Source: Rhizomys pruinosus
Lineage: Eukaryota; Chordata; Mammalia; Rodentia; Spalacidae
Direction of reading: 5' to 3'
Length of the DNA: 64,000 nucleotides
Assembly: GCA_009823505.1 (NCBI GenBank)
Contig: VZQC01005688.1
Location: 62,001 to 126,000 of the forward strand
Below, one piece after another: positions 1 through 12,824 of this stretch. The position numbers and the translations under genes are program-made. The notes below the pieces were generated by a model. That model saw only the letters and a list, made by a program, of their open reading frames with translations, had not been told where the DNA came from and searched no databases. Positions within the stretch are counted from its first letter, which is position 1, and each line of letters starts with the position of its first letter.

Positions 1-1955
1 GTATGTCCCAGATCTTCCTATGGGCAGGGCTTGAGCCCCAATCCTGGCACCAAGAACAGAAAGACCCCTTTCTACACACTATCTGGTTCAGCTGCTTCCC
101 ATGCAGGGCAGAGACTATGAAGTGGCATGGACTGACTCTAATGATGATGAAGCAGGGCAATCTTTCTTATTTTCTGTCTACACTAGTATCAGTTCACACT
201 AAAGGCCCCCCCCCCATGTGTAGGCATGTGTGTAAAACTCTATTATATATGGACTTTGGGGATCTTGAAATGATGCTTTCCCTGAGAAATTTATTCCACA
301 AGGAAACTATACCCTGACTGAAATGCTGACAGTTCATTCTAGGATTCTTTGTTTTCTACATTTTATAGATATGGCTCACAAGTATTTTATTTTATGCCCT
401 TTAATAAATCGGAAAAATCAATAAATGTTTTCTTTTAAAAATGATACTCAAATTGATTTTTGCATATGGAACTTGAAACTGATTATAATGTGAAGAAATA
501 AAAAAAATAGTAAAAAGGTGACTTCTCAGAAGAGCTATGATTCTTGTCAGTGAAAACTTTGAAGGATTAGCCTGTTTCAATTTTACATGTCTTGTCCCAG
601 GACATATAAAGTGGATGTCTACATGACATTGTGCCACATTAAAGTCCTTTGATACTCAAATGAGACAACAAAGATAAACAGAACTAAAGAATTACCAGAG
701 TTCAGATAGAAAAGCAAGATAAAATAACATGAAAAAGTAACAAAGAATATATGTGCACCAGTGTTTTGTTAATTGATGGTCACATACTACACCAAGCCAC
801 CATTCCAGGTACTTTACATGTGTAATTTCTTTAACAGGTTCTAATATACTCATTTTGTAAAGAAACCCAGGTACGATAATTAAATACATTTTTCAAATAA
901 CTAGAGAGTAGAGGCCCTGGATCTACATGAAGAATTCAGTCTCAGCCACTGTGCTACACTGAAAGCTTGTTTTCAACAGCATGTTAAATTAAAAAAAAAT
1001 CACAATGCTAAGTGGGTTTATCATAGGTTACATAAAATTAATTTATATTAGCTAATATAATTAAAACTATAATATAAAGTAACATACACTCAAAATGCCA
1101 AATAAAGTAACCTATATAATCATTTAAAAATACCAAACTGGCACGCAGTAAAATTCAGTATTCATCCTTGATTTTTTTCTTTAAGAAAGCACGTAGGAAT
1201 TTTAATATAAATAGCCATTTCAACTTTGACTTGCCCAAAATAATGAATAAAGATTTTTCTTAAGCACATAATTGTTCACATTTCATAGCTGGAGAATCTG
1301 ATTGTTAACACGTCATTTCTAGTGAGAAATTCTTGCTGTGAGAAGCTCAGGGTGAACCTGCAGTGTGGGTGCTGAAATTTGCTACTCAAGGCCCAGGGAC
1401 TGGTACAAGTTTGATCCTTTCTTATACCAGTGATGTTAAAAATCTAAACCATTCTTTGTTTTGCAGGATTAGAAAAGAACCAAATTCATATTAGAGCTTC
1501 TCAACTATGCATGAAATGCATTTACTGGAACTCACAGTTTCCCGTGGTTAGATGCCACTTAAAGCCTTTATTTCGGACCAAAAAAACCAAAGCAAAACAA
1601 AACAAAATGCAGAATCATGATAGAATTCCATACTCTGAGAATCCTTGTAGGCTTCTAGAAATGACTTTCAGTTAAGGGTAATAAACATGCTATGCAGGGA
1701 GGCAGCAGGTGAAGACTTTAAATGGTATAAGACCCGAATCTACCAGTTAAATTTTGAGGATGGGTAGAAAGATAACAAAATTACTGCTAGTGTTTCTTTT
1801 CTTAAAAGAAAAAAACCCGACAACAACATGTGACTCTCAGCCTATTTCAGCAAGTCTCTGAAGCCATGATGAACATAAATCTAAATGTGTCTCTATTTCG
1901 TATACTGCTTTTAAGGCTATCAAGGTGGCAGTCTAGTTCTTCAAAACAATAAAAT
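1..1955. other. Intronic sequence without a recognised gene
   Basis: AT-rich sequence with scattered short open frames that show no family resemblance, codon bias or splice context. Only a MIR fragment at about 790-965 is recognisable. Confidence 0.6.
790..965 (-). repeat. MIR SINE fragment
   Basis: Read on the minus strand this follows the order of the ancient mammalian MIR. On the plus strand the antisense blocks appear in sequence: 'tactttacatgtgtaat', 'actcattttgtaaagaaac', then 'ctcagccactgtgctaca'. It is diverged, as expected for an element older than the rodent radiation. Confidence 0.5.
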
Positions 1956-2312
1956 GGGCTTGACGAGACAGCTCGGTTGGGAAAGTGCTCTCTGTGCAAG
2001 CATGAGGACCTGATTTTGGTTCCTAGAATCTACCTTAAAAAAAAAGCCAGTGTGGCAGTCTGTGCTTATAATCCCAGCTTTGTGTACGACAAGACTGGAT
2101 TCCTGACGCCTGCTGTCCACAGCCTCAACTACTTGGCACACTCCAGGCCAAGTGAGAGTCCTTGTCTCAACACTCCCCATCTCCCCAATAAACCCCAAGG
2201 TGGACAGCATCTGAGGAATAACACCCCAGGCCTCCATATAATACACCTACACCGTCACCCACAGCCGTATACACACAGTAAAACAGAAACATAAATTAAA
2301 AAAATAAAAAAC
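1956..2312 (+). repeat. Old chimeric SINE (tRNA-like head plus B1-like body)
   Basis: A tRNA-like head (gggcttgacgagacagctc) is followed by a B1-like middle (cagtctgtgcttataatccc), the 'ccaggccaagtgagagtcct' and 'aaggtggacagc' blocks and an A-rich tail. This order recurs in the window at 29006, 60701 and, inverted, at 3219, 19985, 53842 and 63236. I assign it to the B4/RSINE class; the exact family name is uncertain. Confidence 0.6.
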
Positions 2313-2734
2313 ATCTTAGAAATAAAGTTTTAAAATTATTAGAGAATATATATTTATATACTTAGAACATTCAAGAAAGTCAGCTGCAAAGCTATTGAAC
2401 TGAGAACATACATCTTTAACAGTATAATCTTATCTTTGTAGTAAAAGTAAAAAAAAATCAACAAACTACTCTGGTCTTTCGAATTTCTGAGGTTCCAAGA
2501 AGTCTCCAATAGGAATTGCTTATATGACTGAACCTGTTCTCTGCTGTGGAAGGAAGTGAATGGATGACTAAACAACAGAATATCCCAGGAGCAGAGGTTC
2601 TTTAAATCTTGGCAATGTAGCTGTAACTTTGTTTAGTGAGATTATTCTATAAAGTTCTATTGTAAACTATACCATAATGCATCCATGTAAAAGTTGGGCT
2701 TGTTTTCAGTGTTTGGCTGCTGATTTTGTTGCCA
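2313..2734. other. Intronic sequence, nothing recognised
   Basis: AT-rich single-copy-looking sequence between two SINEs. Its open frames are short and unsupported. Confidence 0.5.
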
Positions 2735-2961
2735 GGGCTGGGAATACAGCTCACCAGTAGAATGCTTGCCTAAGCTTCTGCACAGCCCAGCACTGCATCC
2801 TAGTATCAAATACAGCAAAAACCAAGTAGTTACTGCCCAGGCATGGAGCTTTGTGCTTTAGTCACAGCTGCTTAGGAGGCTGAGATGGGAGGATTGCTGG
2901 AGCCTAAGAGTTGGAGGCCATCCTGCGCAATGCCGTGAAGACTCTATCCTGAAACAAAAAT
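2735..2961 (+). repeat. B4-type SINE (ID-like head plus B1-like body)
   Basis: The ID-like head (ctgggaatacagctcaccag, then agaatgcttgcc) is followed by a B1-like half (caggcatggagc, then ggaggctgagatgggaggat) and an A-rich end. It is diverged and therefore old. Confidence 0.65.
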
Positions 2962-3217
2962 GCTGCCAAGGGCACTGGTCTTTGATGCTTATTTGCCCAG
3001 ATTTGTGTTGTATATACAAAGAAAAATGGGAGATTTGTCAAGCCATGGGAAGTGCATATTTTCCTAGGAGACAACACAACTCAGATTCCAAAGGCATGTA
3101 CCTACCAATCCATACTCCCACCAGCTGTGTGGCAAATTTATTGCTTTTCAACTCTCCCATCAATTGACAATGTATCATTAAAAACTTTCAATACTAGTGG
3201 GTATGCAAACGTGTCTC

Positions 3218-3218
<1 letters not shown>

Positions 3219-3257
<39 letters not shown>

Positions 3258-3545
3258 CGTGTGGGTGTATACAGGTGCATGTGAACATGTCTGCACATGT
3301 GTATGGAGGTCACTGTTGTGCCTCAGATGCTAGCTTCCTTGTTTTGAGGATCAGAGCTCTCTCCTGGCCTGACACTAACAGATGGGGGAGGCTGGCTGGC
3401 CAGCGAGCCCAGGGCCCACTGCTTCTGCCTCCACAGCAGTGGACTGCAAGCGCAGGCCACCTCTGCTGGCTTTTTGATGCAGGTTCTGGGGGTCAAACTC
3501 AAATTCTCAAGTTTGCAAAGTCTTTCGCTACTGTCCTCCCAGCCC
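3219..3545 (-). repeat. Old chimeric SINE, antisense
   Basis: The plus strand shows the antisense body: 'ggctggctggccagcgagcc' followed by the tRNA-like head near 3525-3545. A GT-rich run at 3219-3270 corresponds to its CA-rich tail. Same class as 1956-2312. Confidence 0.6.
3220..3270. repeat. (GT)n microsatellite
   Basis: About 16 GT units run into imperfect GTGC and GTGG units. It is the expanded tail of the SINE it adjoins. Confidence 0.9.
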
Positions 3546-3655
3546 CACACTTTGGCTGTAATTTGTACTAAATCAGGTACAAACAAGCTGATTATATTTT
3601 CAAGTGCTTGTTTGCTTTTAGAATCTTTTTGTGAGGTGCCTATTCAAGAATTTCT

Positions 3656-3882
3656 TTTTTTAAAATTTTTTTATTTATTTCTGTATGTGTATGATGTACT
3701 GTCTGCATGCAGGTCTGTGCACCCGTGTCATGCAATGCCTTGGAGGTCAGAAGAGGGCGTCGGTTCCCCCTGGAACTGGAGTCAAAGACAGTTCTCAGCC
3801 ACCATGTGAGTGCTGGGGATCGAACCCGGGTCCTCTGCAAGAGCAGTCGGTGCTCTTAACCGCTAGGCCATCTCTCCAGACC
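3656..3882 (-). repeat. B3-type SINE, antisense, with target duplication
   Basis: Antisense B2/B3-superfamily element ending in the complement of the tRNA-like head (ctaggccatctctccaga). It is flanked by 12-bp direct repeats, tcaagaatttct at 3644 and tcaagtatttct at 3883. It carries the older form without the internal duplication seen in the 40980 group. It lies in the old L1. Confidence 0.85.
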
Positions 3883-4025
3883 TCAAGTATTTCTAACATT
3901 TGTTTTGGGCTGCAATATTTCACATTTGTTTGTAGTTCTTAGTGTGTGAGGACATAAGCTTCACATGTTACAAATTTATAAAGGTTAGAGATCCCCAGTG
4001 CTTGTTTTTTTTAACTCTTATATAG

Positions 4026-4389
4026 TGTGGTGGTTTGAATGAGTGTCCCCCATTGGCTTTAAGTATTCAGACATTTTGTCTCCAGTTGGTGGCACTCCCT
4101 TCTTGGGTCTTAGAAGGTGTAACCATGCTAGAGGAAGTACGTCATTGGGGACAGGCTTAGTGAGTTTAACAAGCCTCGTGATCTCCAGTCTCGCTTTCTC
4201 TCTGCTCCTGTGCTCATGGCAAGATGTGACCCTCAGCTTGCTGCTCCAGCTCCGGCCACCATGCCTCTCTGCCACAATGGACTCTTAATTCCCTGGAACC
4301 ATCAATCATAAGCTCAAATAAACTCTTCCTTTTATAAGTTCCCTTGATCATGGTGGATTTATCACAGCAACAGAAAAGTGACTAATATA
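4026..4389 (+). repeat. 5' LTR of the MaLR element
   Basis: Starts 'tgtggtggtttgaatgag' and ends 'aaagtgactaatata'. Contains a polyadenylation-type signal (aataaactcttcc) near 4317. Confidence 0.85.
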
Positions 4390-5863
4390 GTTATTTGGAA
4401 CCAGAGAGTGGGCTGTTGGCTGTGAAGAACCTGACCATGTGGCTGTTTGGAGAAATGTGGAAGAGTTTGGAACTTTGGGCTAGAAAAGCTGTTGATTACT
4501 GTAAGCAGAGCTTAAGGCGCCTTTCTAGTAGAAGCCTGAAAGAAAGCATTGCTGCAAAAAGTGTAGCTCCAGAGGAAAATAAAGACTTAGACAGCAACTG
4601 GGATATTTTGATAGAGTCTGGCAGCAGTATGCCCACAGCCCAAATGCTTGCCTGATGCTAAGTTGAAAAGCAATGGACTAATATCTTTGGTGGAGGATAT
4701 TTCGAGACAGCCTAATGTAGAAATGGTAGCATGGCTCTTAATGGTGAATATTGTGCAGATCTACAGTGAAGAAGAGCAGATGGGGCAGAAAGTTTGGATC
4801 TGAAAACTGCACTAGGAAGATTAAAGGTGGGGCCTAGGCATGTGAAGGAGAGGTTCCTTTTGATAAGGAGATTAAAGTGATTAAGGAGAGGCCTAGCTAT
4901 TTACAAGTAAACAATGGAAAAAGTGAGATTAAAGTAATTAAGGAGAGGCCTAGCTATTTACAAGTAAACAATGGAAAAAGTAAGATTAAAGTGATTAAGG
5001 AGGGGCCTTGAGATTTACAAGTAAAAAACAGAAATAGTACCTTAGGGGCAAGACCACACCCAGCTAATCCTCCAACTTTTGAAAGGAAAATACTTAAAGG
5101 GTTTTCTGCTCCAACAAGTTCAGGGCAGAGAAAAGTTGCAAATGTGGTTGAAATAGGCCAGGGTCCATCCCAAACTTGCAGCCAAACTTGGCAGTTTAAT
5201 TCATGTGGTGCTGGCTTTAGAGGCATGAAATTTGCAAGAGTGAAGGGGTCATCAGTTCTTCCTCCATGGTTTCAGAGAGCAGCCAAGGCCAGGCAGAGCG
5301 CAGAAGGGGTGTTCCTGCATAAAGAAGGCCCTGATAGGCCATTTCGTGAAGCTGTGAATGTGAAGTCTGGTTGACAGTGGAGACCCCAAGAAGACATTTG
5401 AGATGCCAGAGCTGTGAGGTAATTTGCCAAGGAGAGCTGCATACAGGGAGTGGTACAAGCCTAAGGAAGAGATCCATGTTGCATGCAATCCTGGAAGACC
5501 TGAGCCATCTAAGCCCTTTGGAAGCAAAGTCCCAGAAGTTGCATGTGGAGCTACTGGACTTGGCGTTTGCCCTGTTGGTTTTCAGTCTTGTTTTGGTCCA
5601 TTATTTCCTCATTATGCCTCTATTCCTCCCTTTCGGAATGGGAATGTGTATTCAGTTCCACTGTATGTTGGGAGTATGTAATTTGTCTTTTGATTTCACA
5701 GGAGCTTACAGTTAAGAGATTAGCCTGGGTCTCAGAAGAGACTTTGGACTGTAGACTTTTAAATAGAATTGAGACTGGTAAAGACTATGGGGACTTTTAA
5801 GGTTGGACTAAATACATTTTGCATTTTATATGGTCAGGAGCCTATGGGGGCCAGGGAGTGGAA
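4390..5863 (+). repeat. MaLR internal region
   Basis: 1,474 bp between the LTRs, normal for MaLR internal sequence. It has no recognisable retroviral domain. The longest open frames, about 86-114 codons in overlapping frames, look like chance. A 57-bp unit is triplicated at 4870-5036. Confidence 0.75.
4870..5036. repeat. 57-bp tandem repeat, three copies
   Basis: Units begin with gattaaag at 4870, 4927 and 4984. The first two are nearly identical and the third is diverged and partial. The array lies wholly inside the MaLR internal region. Confidence 0.9.
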
Positions 5864-6216
5864 TGTGGTGGTTTGAATGAGAGTGTCCCCCCATAGGCTT
5901 TAAGTATTCAGACATTTTGTTTCCAGTTGGTGGCACTGTTCTTGGGGGTCTTAGAAGGTGTGGCCGTGCTGGAGGAAGTACTAGGGGCAGGCTTAGTGAG
6001 TTTAACAAGCCTTGTGGTCTCAGTCTCTCTCTGCTTCCTGGCTCATTGCGAGATGTGACCCTTGGCTTGCTGCTCCAGCCCCAGCCACCATGCTTCCCAC
6101 CACAATGGACTCTAATTCCCTGGAACTGTCAATCGTAAGCTCAAATAAACTCTTCCTTTTATAAGTTCGCTTGCTTATGGTAGTTTTATCACAGCAACAG
6201 AAAAGTGACTAATACA
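5864..6216 (+). repeat. 3' LTR of the MaLR element
   Basis: Same start as the 5' LTR, ends 'aaagtgactaataca', and is followed directly by the tatag target duplication. Small indels relative to the 5' LTR show independent ageing. Confidence 0.85.
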
Positions 6217-6594
6217 TATAGGAATTCTCTTGTAATATCTTCTAGACAGTACAATGCTTTTACTGTTCACATTTTAATCTACAGCCCACCTAATACACAT
6301 GTCTGAGTATATGAAAGGGAGAGGTGTACTGTTTTCTGTACAGCTATCAAGTGGCCAGCACCATTTACTGAAAAATCTGTCATTTCCTCATTTCTCTGCA
6401 TTGCCACCCATTTCTGGAGTCTCTGTCCATTCAACTATCTATTATCTATTTGGATCAGGACCACCATCTTAATAACTGTTACTTTAAAGATAGATGTGAT
6501 TAACACTACCAGTGAGAATACCCACATCCCCACCTCCATTTACTTCTTTGGTTACCACTGGATCTCTGTGTTTTCAAATCGGCTTGAGAAGTAT

Positions 6595-6627
<33 letters not shown>

Positions 6628-6655
6628 GCACGCACGCACACACGTGTACACACAC
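6595..6655. repeat. (CA)n microsatellite with CpG units
   Basis: A CA run passes into GCAC and CGTG units. It lies at the end of the old L1 fragment. Confidence 0.9.
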
Positions 6656-6659
6656 GCAT

Positions 6660-7946
6660 GTGCCCTGTGCGGACCCGAGGGGGCAGGAAGGGCAAAGACA
6701 GCTTATATCTTTCAAAGACATGCTCAAACAGCACCCCCCTCCACAGCCCACTCAGTGTGAACCCATGAATGGACAGATTTGACCAGGGAGGACGTCAGTG
6801 TCCTTGTGACCTAATCAAATCCCAACACAGCCTTCATCAGAGACCAAAACTTCAAAAAAATGAGTCTTTTGGGGGAAAGTCTATACTCAGATCAAATCAA
6901 ATATAGGATCATCAAATCTGTTTTCATTTGGTTAAGTTTTTCTAGGAATATTTTCATTTTCTGTCAACATTTATTGACATGAAAATATCAATAAATAAGA
7001 CTTTCTTATGATTTATGGCCTAGAACAAGCCCTTAATTTTCACAAGACTGAGGTACTACAGAATGCAATGACCCTCTCCCAACATCACTTGGTTCAGTTT
7101 TTTTATAGTTCAAAAGCAGCACTTGCCATATTCATAAAACACTGGCTGACTGAAGCAGTGCACCTGTCCACCAGTAACTCAAGTACTTGCACTCAGTCTA
7201 GCTGACTTCTCTGCAGACTATCCACATGTGGGGAATAGGGAGATTCCTCTCTTTCTCTTGGGACCCACGTAATCTCTCTGAGCTCTGAAAGAGAACACTG
7301 GGTCTGAACTCTCTTTTCTGTCACACTAGGTTACATGCAGACATTATTTTGTTTGGTTTGAGGAAGTGGTCGTCAGGACTCTTGCCAGGGCTCTTACTCC
7401 CCAAGATTAAAAAATATCCACGGTGAAAATGAAAGACAACTAAGCAAAAATAATATGAACCTATTAAAACAAGGTTTAGATTTAGGGAAAAATATTACTG
7501 AAATATAATTTTAAGTGTCAGAGGCATGATCTTAAAAGAAGAGTAACTTGAGAATGTGAGATTATTTAATATAGATTTTAACTTGGCAGCAGGAGGGCGA
7601 AAAGGAGGGAGAATAATTTCGTAAAAAGTCACAGAGAAGCAAGCATTTCAAAAGCTTTTTAAGGAACCCTTTTAGAACTGAGAACTGTCACCGTTTGGAG
7701 TCCAACGTATCTCAAGATTTACCAAGTGAGAGTAAACGTTGGGAGCTGTAAGAGAATGGTGACAAGAAAGCGACGGAAGAGCTTCCTGCGAATTCTGGCT
7801 GCACAGACAGTGAAAAGAGGCCAAAGCCACAGGGGCATTTAGAGGGAAGGAGACGGAAACTCCCGTGTGGAAGGAGAGTCTGTACTGGGGCCACAGCCCA
7901 CGGCGCACTGTTTGGAACTCTGTGCTGTATTTAGAATATAATTACA
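6660..7946. other. Intronic sequence, no recognised gene; CpG-containing patch
   Basis: No repeat or exon recognised. The stretch 7597-7912 contains about a dozen CpGs and is less AT-rich than its surroundings. Its longest minus-strand frame (78 codons) resembles no family I know. Confidence 0.5.
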
Positions 7947-8187
7947 GGGGCTGGAGAGATGGCTCAGCGGTTAAGAGCACCTATTGCTCTTGCAGAGGAC
8001 CCGGGGTCGATTCCCAGCGCCCACATGGCGCTAAGAACCATCTTTAACTCCAGTTCCAGGGTAATCCCATGGCCTCTTCTGACCTCCACGGCACTGAATG
8101 ACATGGGTGCACAGACCTACATGCAGACAGTACATTCATACACATAAAAATAATAAATAAAATTAAAAATTTTTTTAAATTAAAAAA
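7947..8187 (+). repeat. B3-type SINE with target duplication
   Basis: tRNA-like head (ggggctggagagatggctca) with Pol III A- and B-box-like regions, then the B3 body, then an A/T-rich tail. Flanked by agaatataattaca (7933) and gaacataactaca (8188). Older form without the internal duplication. Confidence 0.88.
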
Positions 8188-8202
8188 AGAACATAACTAC
8201 AA

Positions 8203-9227
<1,025 letters not shown>

Positions 9228-9620
9228 TCAACAATGATATAAGAACCAATATGATCTAGAGACAACAGCAATGGTAGCTCATGGGAATTACAATAAACTC
9301 AGGTGACAGTGGTGTGAAGGAAATTACCCTCTTCTAACTGACTTGTACAGATAAACTGGTAGCATGAGATAGGCACAGGCTCATCATTAAGATGCTAAAG
9401 CTGACTTCCACTGCTTCTTCAAATTTTTAGCAGTTAGAAACTACCATTACCATGCCTATGAATTCATCTTTGTCTTATTATTAATGTATATATCATAGTC
9501 CTAGAAATATAACAGAACCTTTCTCACATAGTCATATAAAATGAACATCTAAGCATAAGAGGAATTTAAGAAGATATTTAAGGCATTTTACTGAACTTCA
9601 TATTAAAAATAACAATTTGT

Positions 9621-9866
9621 AAGCCTTGATGATCCAGGCCTATAATCACAGAAGACTATTCAGAAGACTGAGGCAGGAACATCGACAGTTAAAGGCTTGA
9701 CTGGGCTACAGAGCAACTTAAAGGCCAAGCTGTGCAATTTAGTGACACTCTGTCTCAAAATAAAAGAAACAACACAGTTGGTGGTATGGCTCACTGGTAG
9801 AGTGCTTGCTTAGTGTGCACAAGGCCCTGAGCTTGAGCCAAGTACTGAAAAAGAAACAAAAACCTC
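9621..9866 (+). repeat. B1-like plus ID-like SINE (B4-type order)
   Basis: A diverged B1-like part (ccaggcctataatcacag, gactgaggcagg) is followed by an ID-like part (ggtggtatggctcactggta, gcttagtgtgcacaaggccc) and an A-rich tail. Confidence 0.6.
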
Positions 9867-11208
9867 AAATGACGCAAAACACACCTATTTGTGAAACTGC
9901 GAGGACTGTGAGTGGGTTTAGAATCTATCTGCGCTAAACAGCTGCTGAACCCTTTTGCATTCCATTCTGCTCATGTGTTTGTTCAGTACACAGCCTACAG
10001 CCCAGGGAAGCTGAGGGTGCAGGCAGGGACTGCATTCTGGGTTCAGCAGCTATTCACTCAAGGTAGTCCAGAGGAAGTCTCTTGCTGGGAGGTAAGACTT
10101 CAAGGGCATTAAAAAAAAAAATCTTTTTTTTTTCAATACTGCTTTGATTCTACATTTTGCTTCACGATTCTTCAGTGTTTAATTTTCAACATGTAAAACC
10201 ACACCAAAACCACAGGAGCTTTCTGCAAGGCAGAAAGGTCTTACAAAAATTTATTAATTAAGGGGCAGGGAGAAGTCTATTAGAACTTTATAACAATTTA
10301 TTTTATAAAGTTCTAAAAATAACCAACGGAGTCATTTAAGGTATTGAAATGCCAGTCAAGCACTTTGTCTATATGAACTCAACAATGACTAAGAAGTAGG
10401 CAAATTAATGTTCTCACTGTGCAGATGAGAAAACAGCTGGAGAGATGCTGAGGGGCTTGTGTTCAAAGTCATGAGAAACTATGTGGCAGAACTTAGTTCT
10501 GAAGCTGGCTGGCCAGTTTCAGAGGCCAGGCTGTCAATGAACATCACACTCCCACAGACCAAATGGCCATAAGCCACACTGAGGTAAACAGGATCCCGAG
10601 TTGAAAAGGGGTGGAATTTCACTGTAAGCAGAGTTTTTGGAGGCATCTTCTATAGAGATCATTGTTTCTCTTTGAATATGTAAGTGGATTTATAGGTACT
10701 ACCTAGTGTTAAGTAACTTGGCCAGTGCAGAATTTGAAGCCTGAGTTAAAGGAATTCTACTATGAGACCACTGATAAAATAATACAGAAAAATAGAGTAA
10801 GGCGAAGCTCTTTCTTCAGTTCTGCATCACCAGAATGACAAAGTCAAAATCCAGATATGTATACCTAGTCATGCATACTGAAATCTCTCTCCTCAAGGTA
10901 AAGATAAGCAGTAAGAAGGTAGTTTTAGAATGAAATTTCAGACATAGAGACATTTTGAAATCAAGGGACTTGAAAATGCTTCTAGTAATAGCCATTCTGG
11001 CCCAAACCTCAAACTCTTCAGGTATAAACTTCTTCAAAGACATACTGCTGAAAACACCAGATCCCTGAGTCACAGAAGTCTCTTGAGAAATCAAGTTGGT
11101 ACTGACCTAGAAGCTTCATCCCTGCTGACTAGCTTTCATAGTGCTGGAAGGTGCTGTGAATACTACCATAGGAGAAAAGTAATCACTGATCTTATTCAGT
11201 TGTTTAGG
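9867..11208. other. Intronic sequence with MIR remnants, no gene
   Basis: Mostly unassigned. Ancient MIR pieces are visible at about 10395-10530 and 10705-10775. Open frames are short and unsupported. Confidence 0.5.
10395..10530 (-). repeat. MIR SINE fragment
   Basis: Antisense MIR order on the plus strand: 'actgtgcagatgagaaaac', then 'gtggcagaacttagttctga'. A second short piece (gttaagtaacttggccagtg) is at 10708. Confidence 0.5.
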
Positions 11209-11846
11209 CTGCCCCCTGTCACCACTCCTCTTCAATATAGGGCTTGAAACACTTGCTAGGACAATAAGGCAAGAAAAGGAAATTAAAGGAGTACTAATTG
11301 GAAAAGAGGAAGTCAAGTTATCCCTTTTTGCTGATGATATGATTGTTTACCTAAAGGATGCTTAAAAAACTCCACCAGAAAACTCCTAGAAAAGATTAAG
11401 AGTTTCAGTAAAGTGGCAGGATACAAAATTAACCTAGAAAAATCAGTAGAAACTGAGAAAGGAATATAAGGAGACCTTCCCACTTACAATAGCCTCAAAA
11501 ACAATAAAATACCTAGGAAGAAACCAAAGATACCAAAGATTTCTACAACAAAAATTTTAAACCCCCAAAGAAGGGGATTGAAGAAGACATCAGAAGATGG
11601 AAAGACCTCCCATGAGAATGGATTAGAAAAATTAATATAGTAAAAATATCCATTCTACCCATATTAATATATAGACTCAATGCAATGCCAATTAAAATCC
11701 CTAGGAGTTTCTTCACAGACTTGGAAAAAAAAATCCTTAATTTCATATGGAAAAAACAAAATACCCCAAATAGCCAAAGCAACCCTGAGCTAAAACAGCA
11801 ATATGGGGGGGGGGGATCTCTATACCAGACTTCAAACTATACTACA

Positions 11847-12017
11847 GGCTAGGTGTGGTGGCATACGCCTTTAATCCTAGCACTTGGGAGGCAGAGGCAG
11901 GTGGATCTCTGTGAGTTCAAGGCCAGCCTGGTCTACAGAGTGAGCTCCAGGCCAGCTGGGACTAAAGGGAGGCCCTGTCTCAAAAATACAAAACAACAAC
12001 AACAACAACAACAAAAC
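11847..12017 (+). repeat. B1 SINE inserted in the L1
   Basis: B1 body (ggtgtggtggcatacgcc, gttcaaggccagcctggtct) with an (ACA)n tail. It splits L1 sequence that is continuous in the homologous copy at about 35130. Confidence 0.93.
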
Positions 12018-12284
12018 AGGGCTATAGTCATAAAAACAGCTTGGTACTGGCACAAAAACAGACCTGTAGACCAATGGAACAAAACTGAAGATCCAAACTT
12101 GAGCATATACAATTTCAGCCACCTCATATTTGACAAGGAGGCCAAAAAGACTCAATGGAGGAAAGACAGCAGCTTTAACAAATGGTGTTGGCAAAATGGA
12201 TCACCACTTGTAGAAGAATAAAATTAAACCCCTACCTCTCACTCTGCACAAAAATCAACTCCAAATGGACCAAAGACCTCAAAT

Positions 12285-12824
12285 GTGAAACCTGAAACTC
12301 TGAAGATGACAGAAGAAAACATTGGCAGCAACCTGCAAGACACAGGCCTAGGAAAAGACTTTCTAAATCAGACAGCAGCTGCACAGGAAATAAGGTCAAC
12401 AATTGACAAGTGGGACCTCATTAAACTCAAAAGCTTCTGTACAGTGAAAGAAACAATCAGGGAAGTGAAGAGAAAACCCACAGAGTGGGAGGAAACCTTC
12501 ACTGCTGATACATCTGACAGAGCATTAACTTCCAGAATATATAAACCACTCAAAAAACAAAGAAGTAAGAAAACAAATGATTCATTCAAAAGATGGAATA
12601 AAGAGCTAAACAGAGACTTCACCAGTGAGGAAGTAAAGATGGCTGAAAAACATCTCAAAAAGTATTCAACATCATTAATAATTAAGGAAATGCAAATTAA
12701 AACCACTCTAAGATATCATCTCACTTTGATAAGACTGGTTAATATCAAGAAAACAAAAAGACACCAAATGCTGGAGAGGTTGTGGGGAAAGGGGAACACT
12801 CATCCACTGCTGGTGGGAATGTAA
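12285..12824 (+). pseudogene. L1 ORF2 C-terminal remnant
   Basis: A 180-codon open stretch matches the C-terminal region of L1 ORF2p. It contains the conserved WDLIKLKSFCTVKETI and IYKPLKKQRSKKTND-type blocks. It has no start context of its own, and upstream ORF2 is disrupted, so it is the decayed end of the L1 reading frame and not an independent gene. Confidence 0.85.

Larger units (their letters stand above)
4026..6216 (+). mobile_element. Complete MaLR LTR retrotransposon (ERVL-MaLR), non-coding
   Basis: Two direct LTRs (4026-4389 and 5864-6216) flank a 1.47-kb internal part. A perfect 5-bp target duplication, tatag, lies at 4021-4025 and 6217-6221, and LTR ends are TG...CA-like. Just after the 5' LTR, 'tttggaaccagagagtggg' matches the MaLR primer-binding region, and a purine-rich tract (gggggccagggagtggaa) precedes the 3' LTR. 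The family is ancient and lacks gag, pol or env coding; the short open frames inside are not genes. The LTRs differ by roughly a tenth by eye, so the insertion is old. It probably moved with enzymes supplied in trans. Whether it is ORR1 or MT is unresolved. Confidence 0.85.
2990..6600 (-). mobile_element. Old LINE-1 fragment, interrupted
   Basis: Plus-strand text at 3090-3215 (tactcccaccagctgtgtgg, actagtgggtatgc), 3546-3655, 3895-4020 and 6222-6600 (ggccagcaccatttactgaa) follows the antisense order of an old mammalian L1 ORF2. The pieces are separated by a chimeric SINE, a B3 and the complete MaLR at 4026-6216. The L1 is therefore the oldest layer of this nest. It is strongly diverged and has no open frame. 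Confidence 0.6.

Noticed and set aside
4395..4655. 86-codon frame in the MaLR internal region
   Set aside because: MaLR internal regions are non-coding; the frame has no gag or other retroviral domain.
7672..7908. Possible coding patch on the minus strand
   Set aside because: The 78-codon translation matches nothing I know, overlapping frames are also open, and it does not continue EFL1.
7947..8020. tRNA-like sequence with A and B boxes
   Set aside because: It is the head of a B3 SINE, as at all other such sites here; no tRNA cloverleaf gene was found in the window.
11116..11208. Extension of the L1 upstream of 11209
   Set aside because: Only a few bases resemble the homologous L1 region at 34430-34470; the similarity becomes strong only from 11209.
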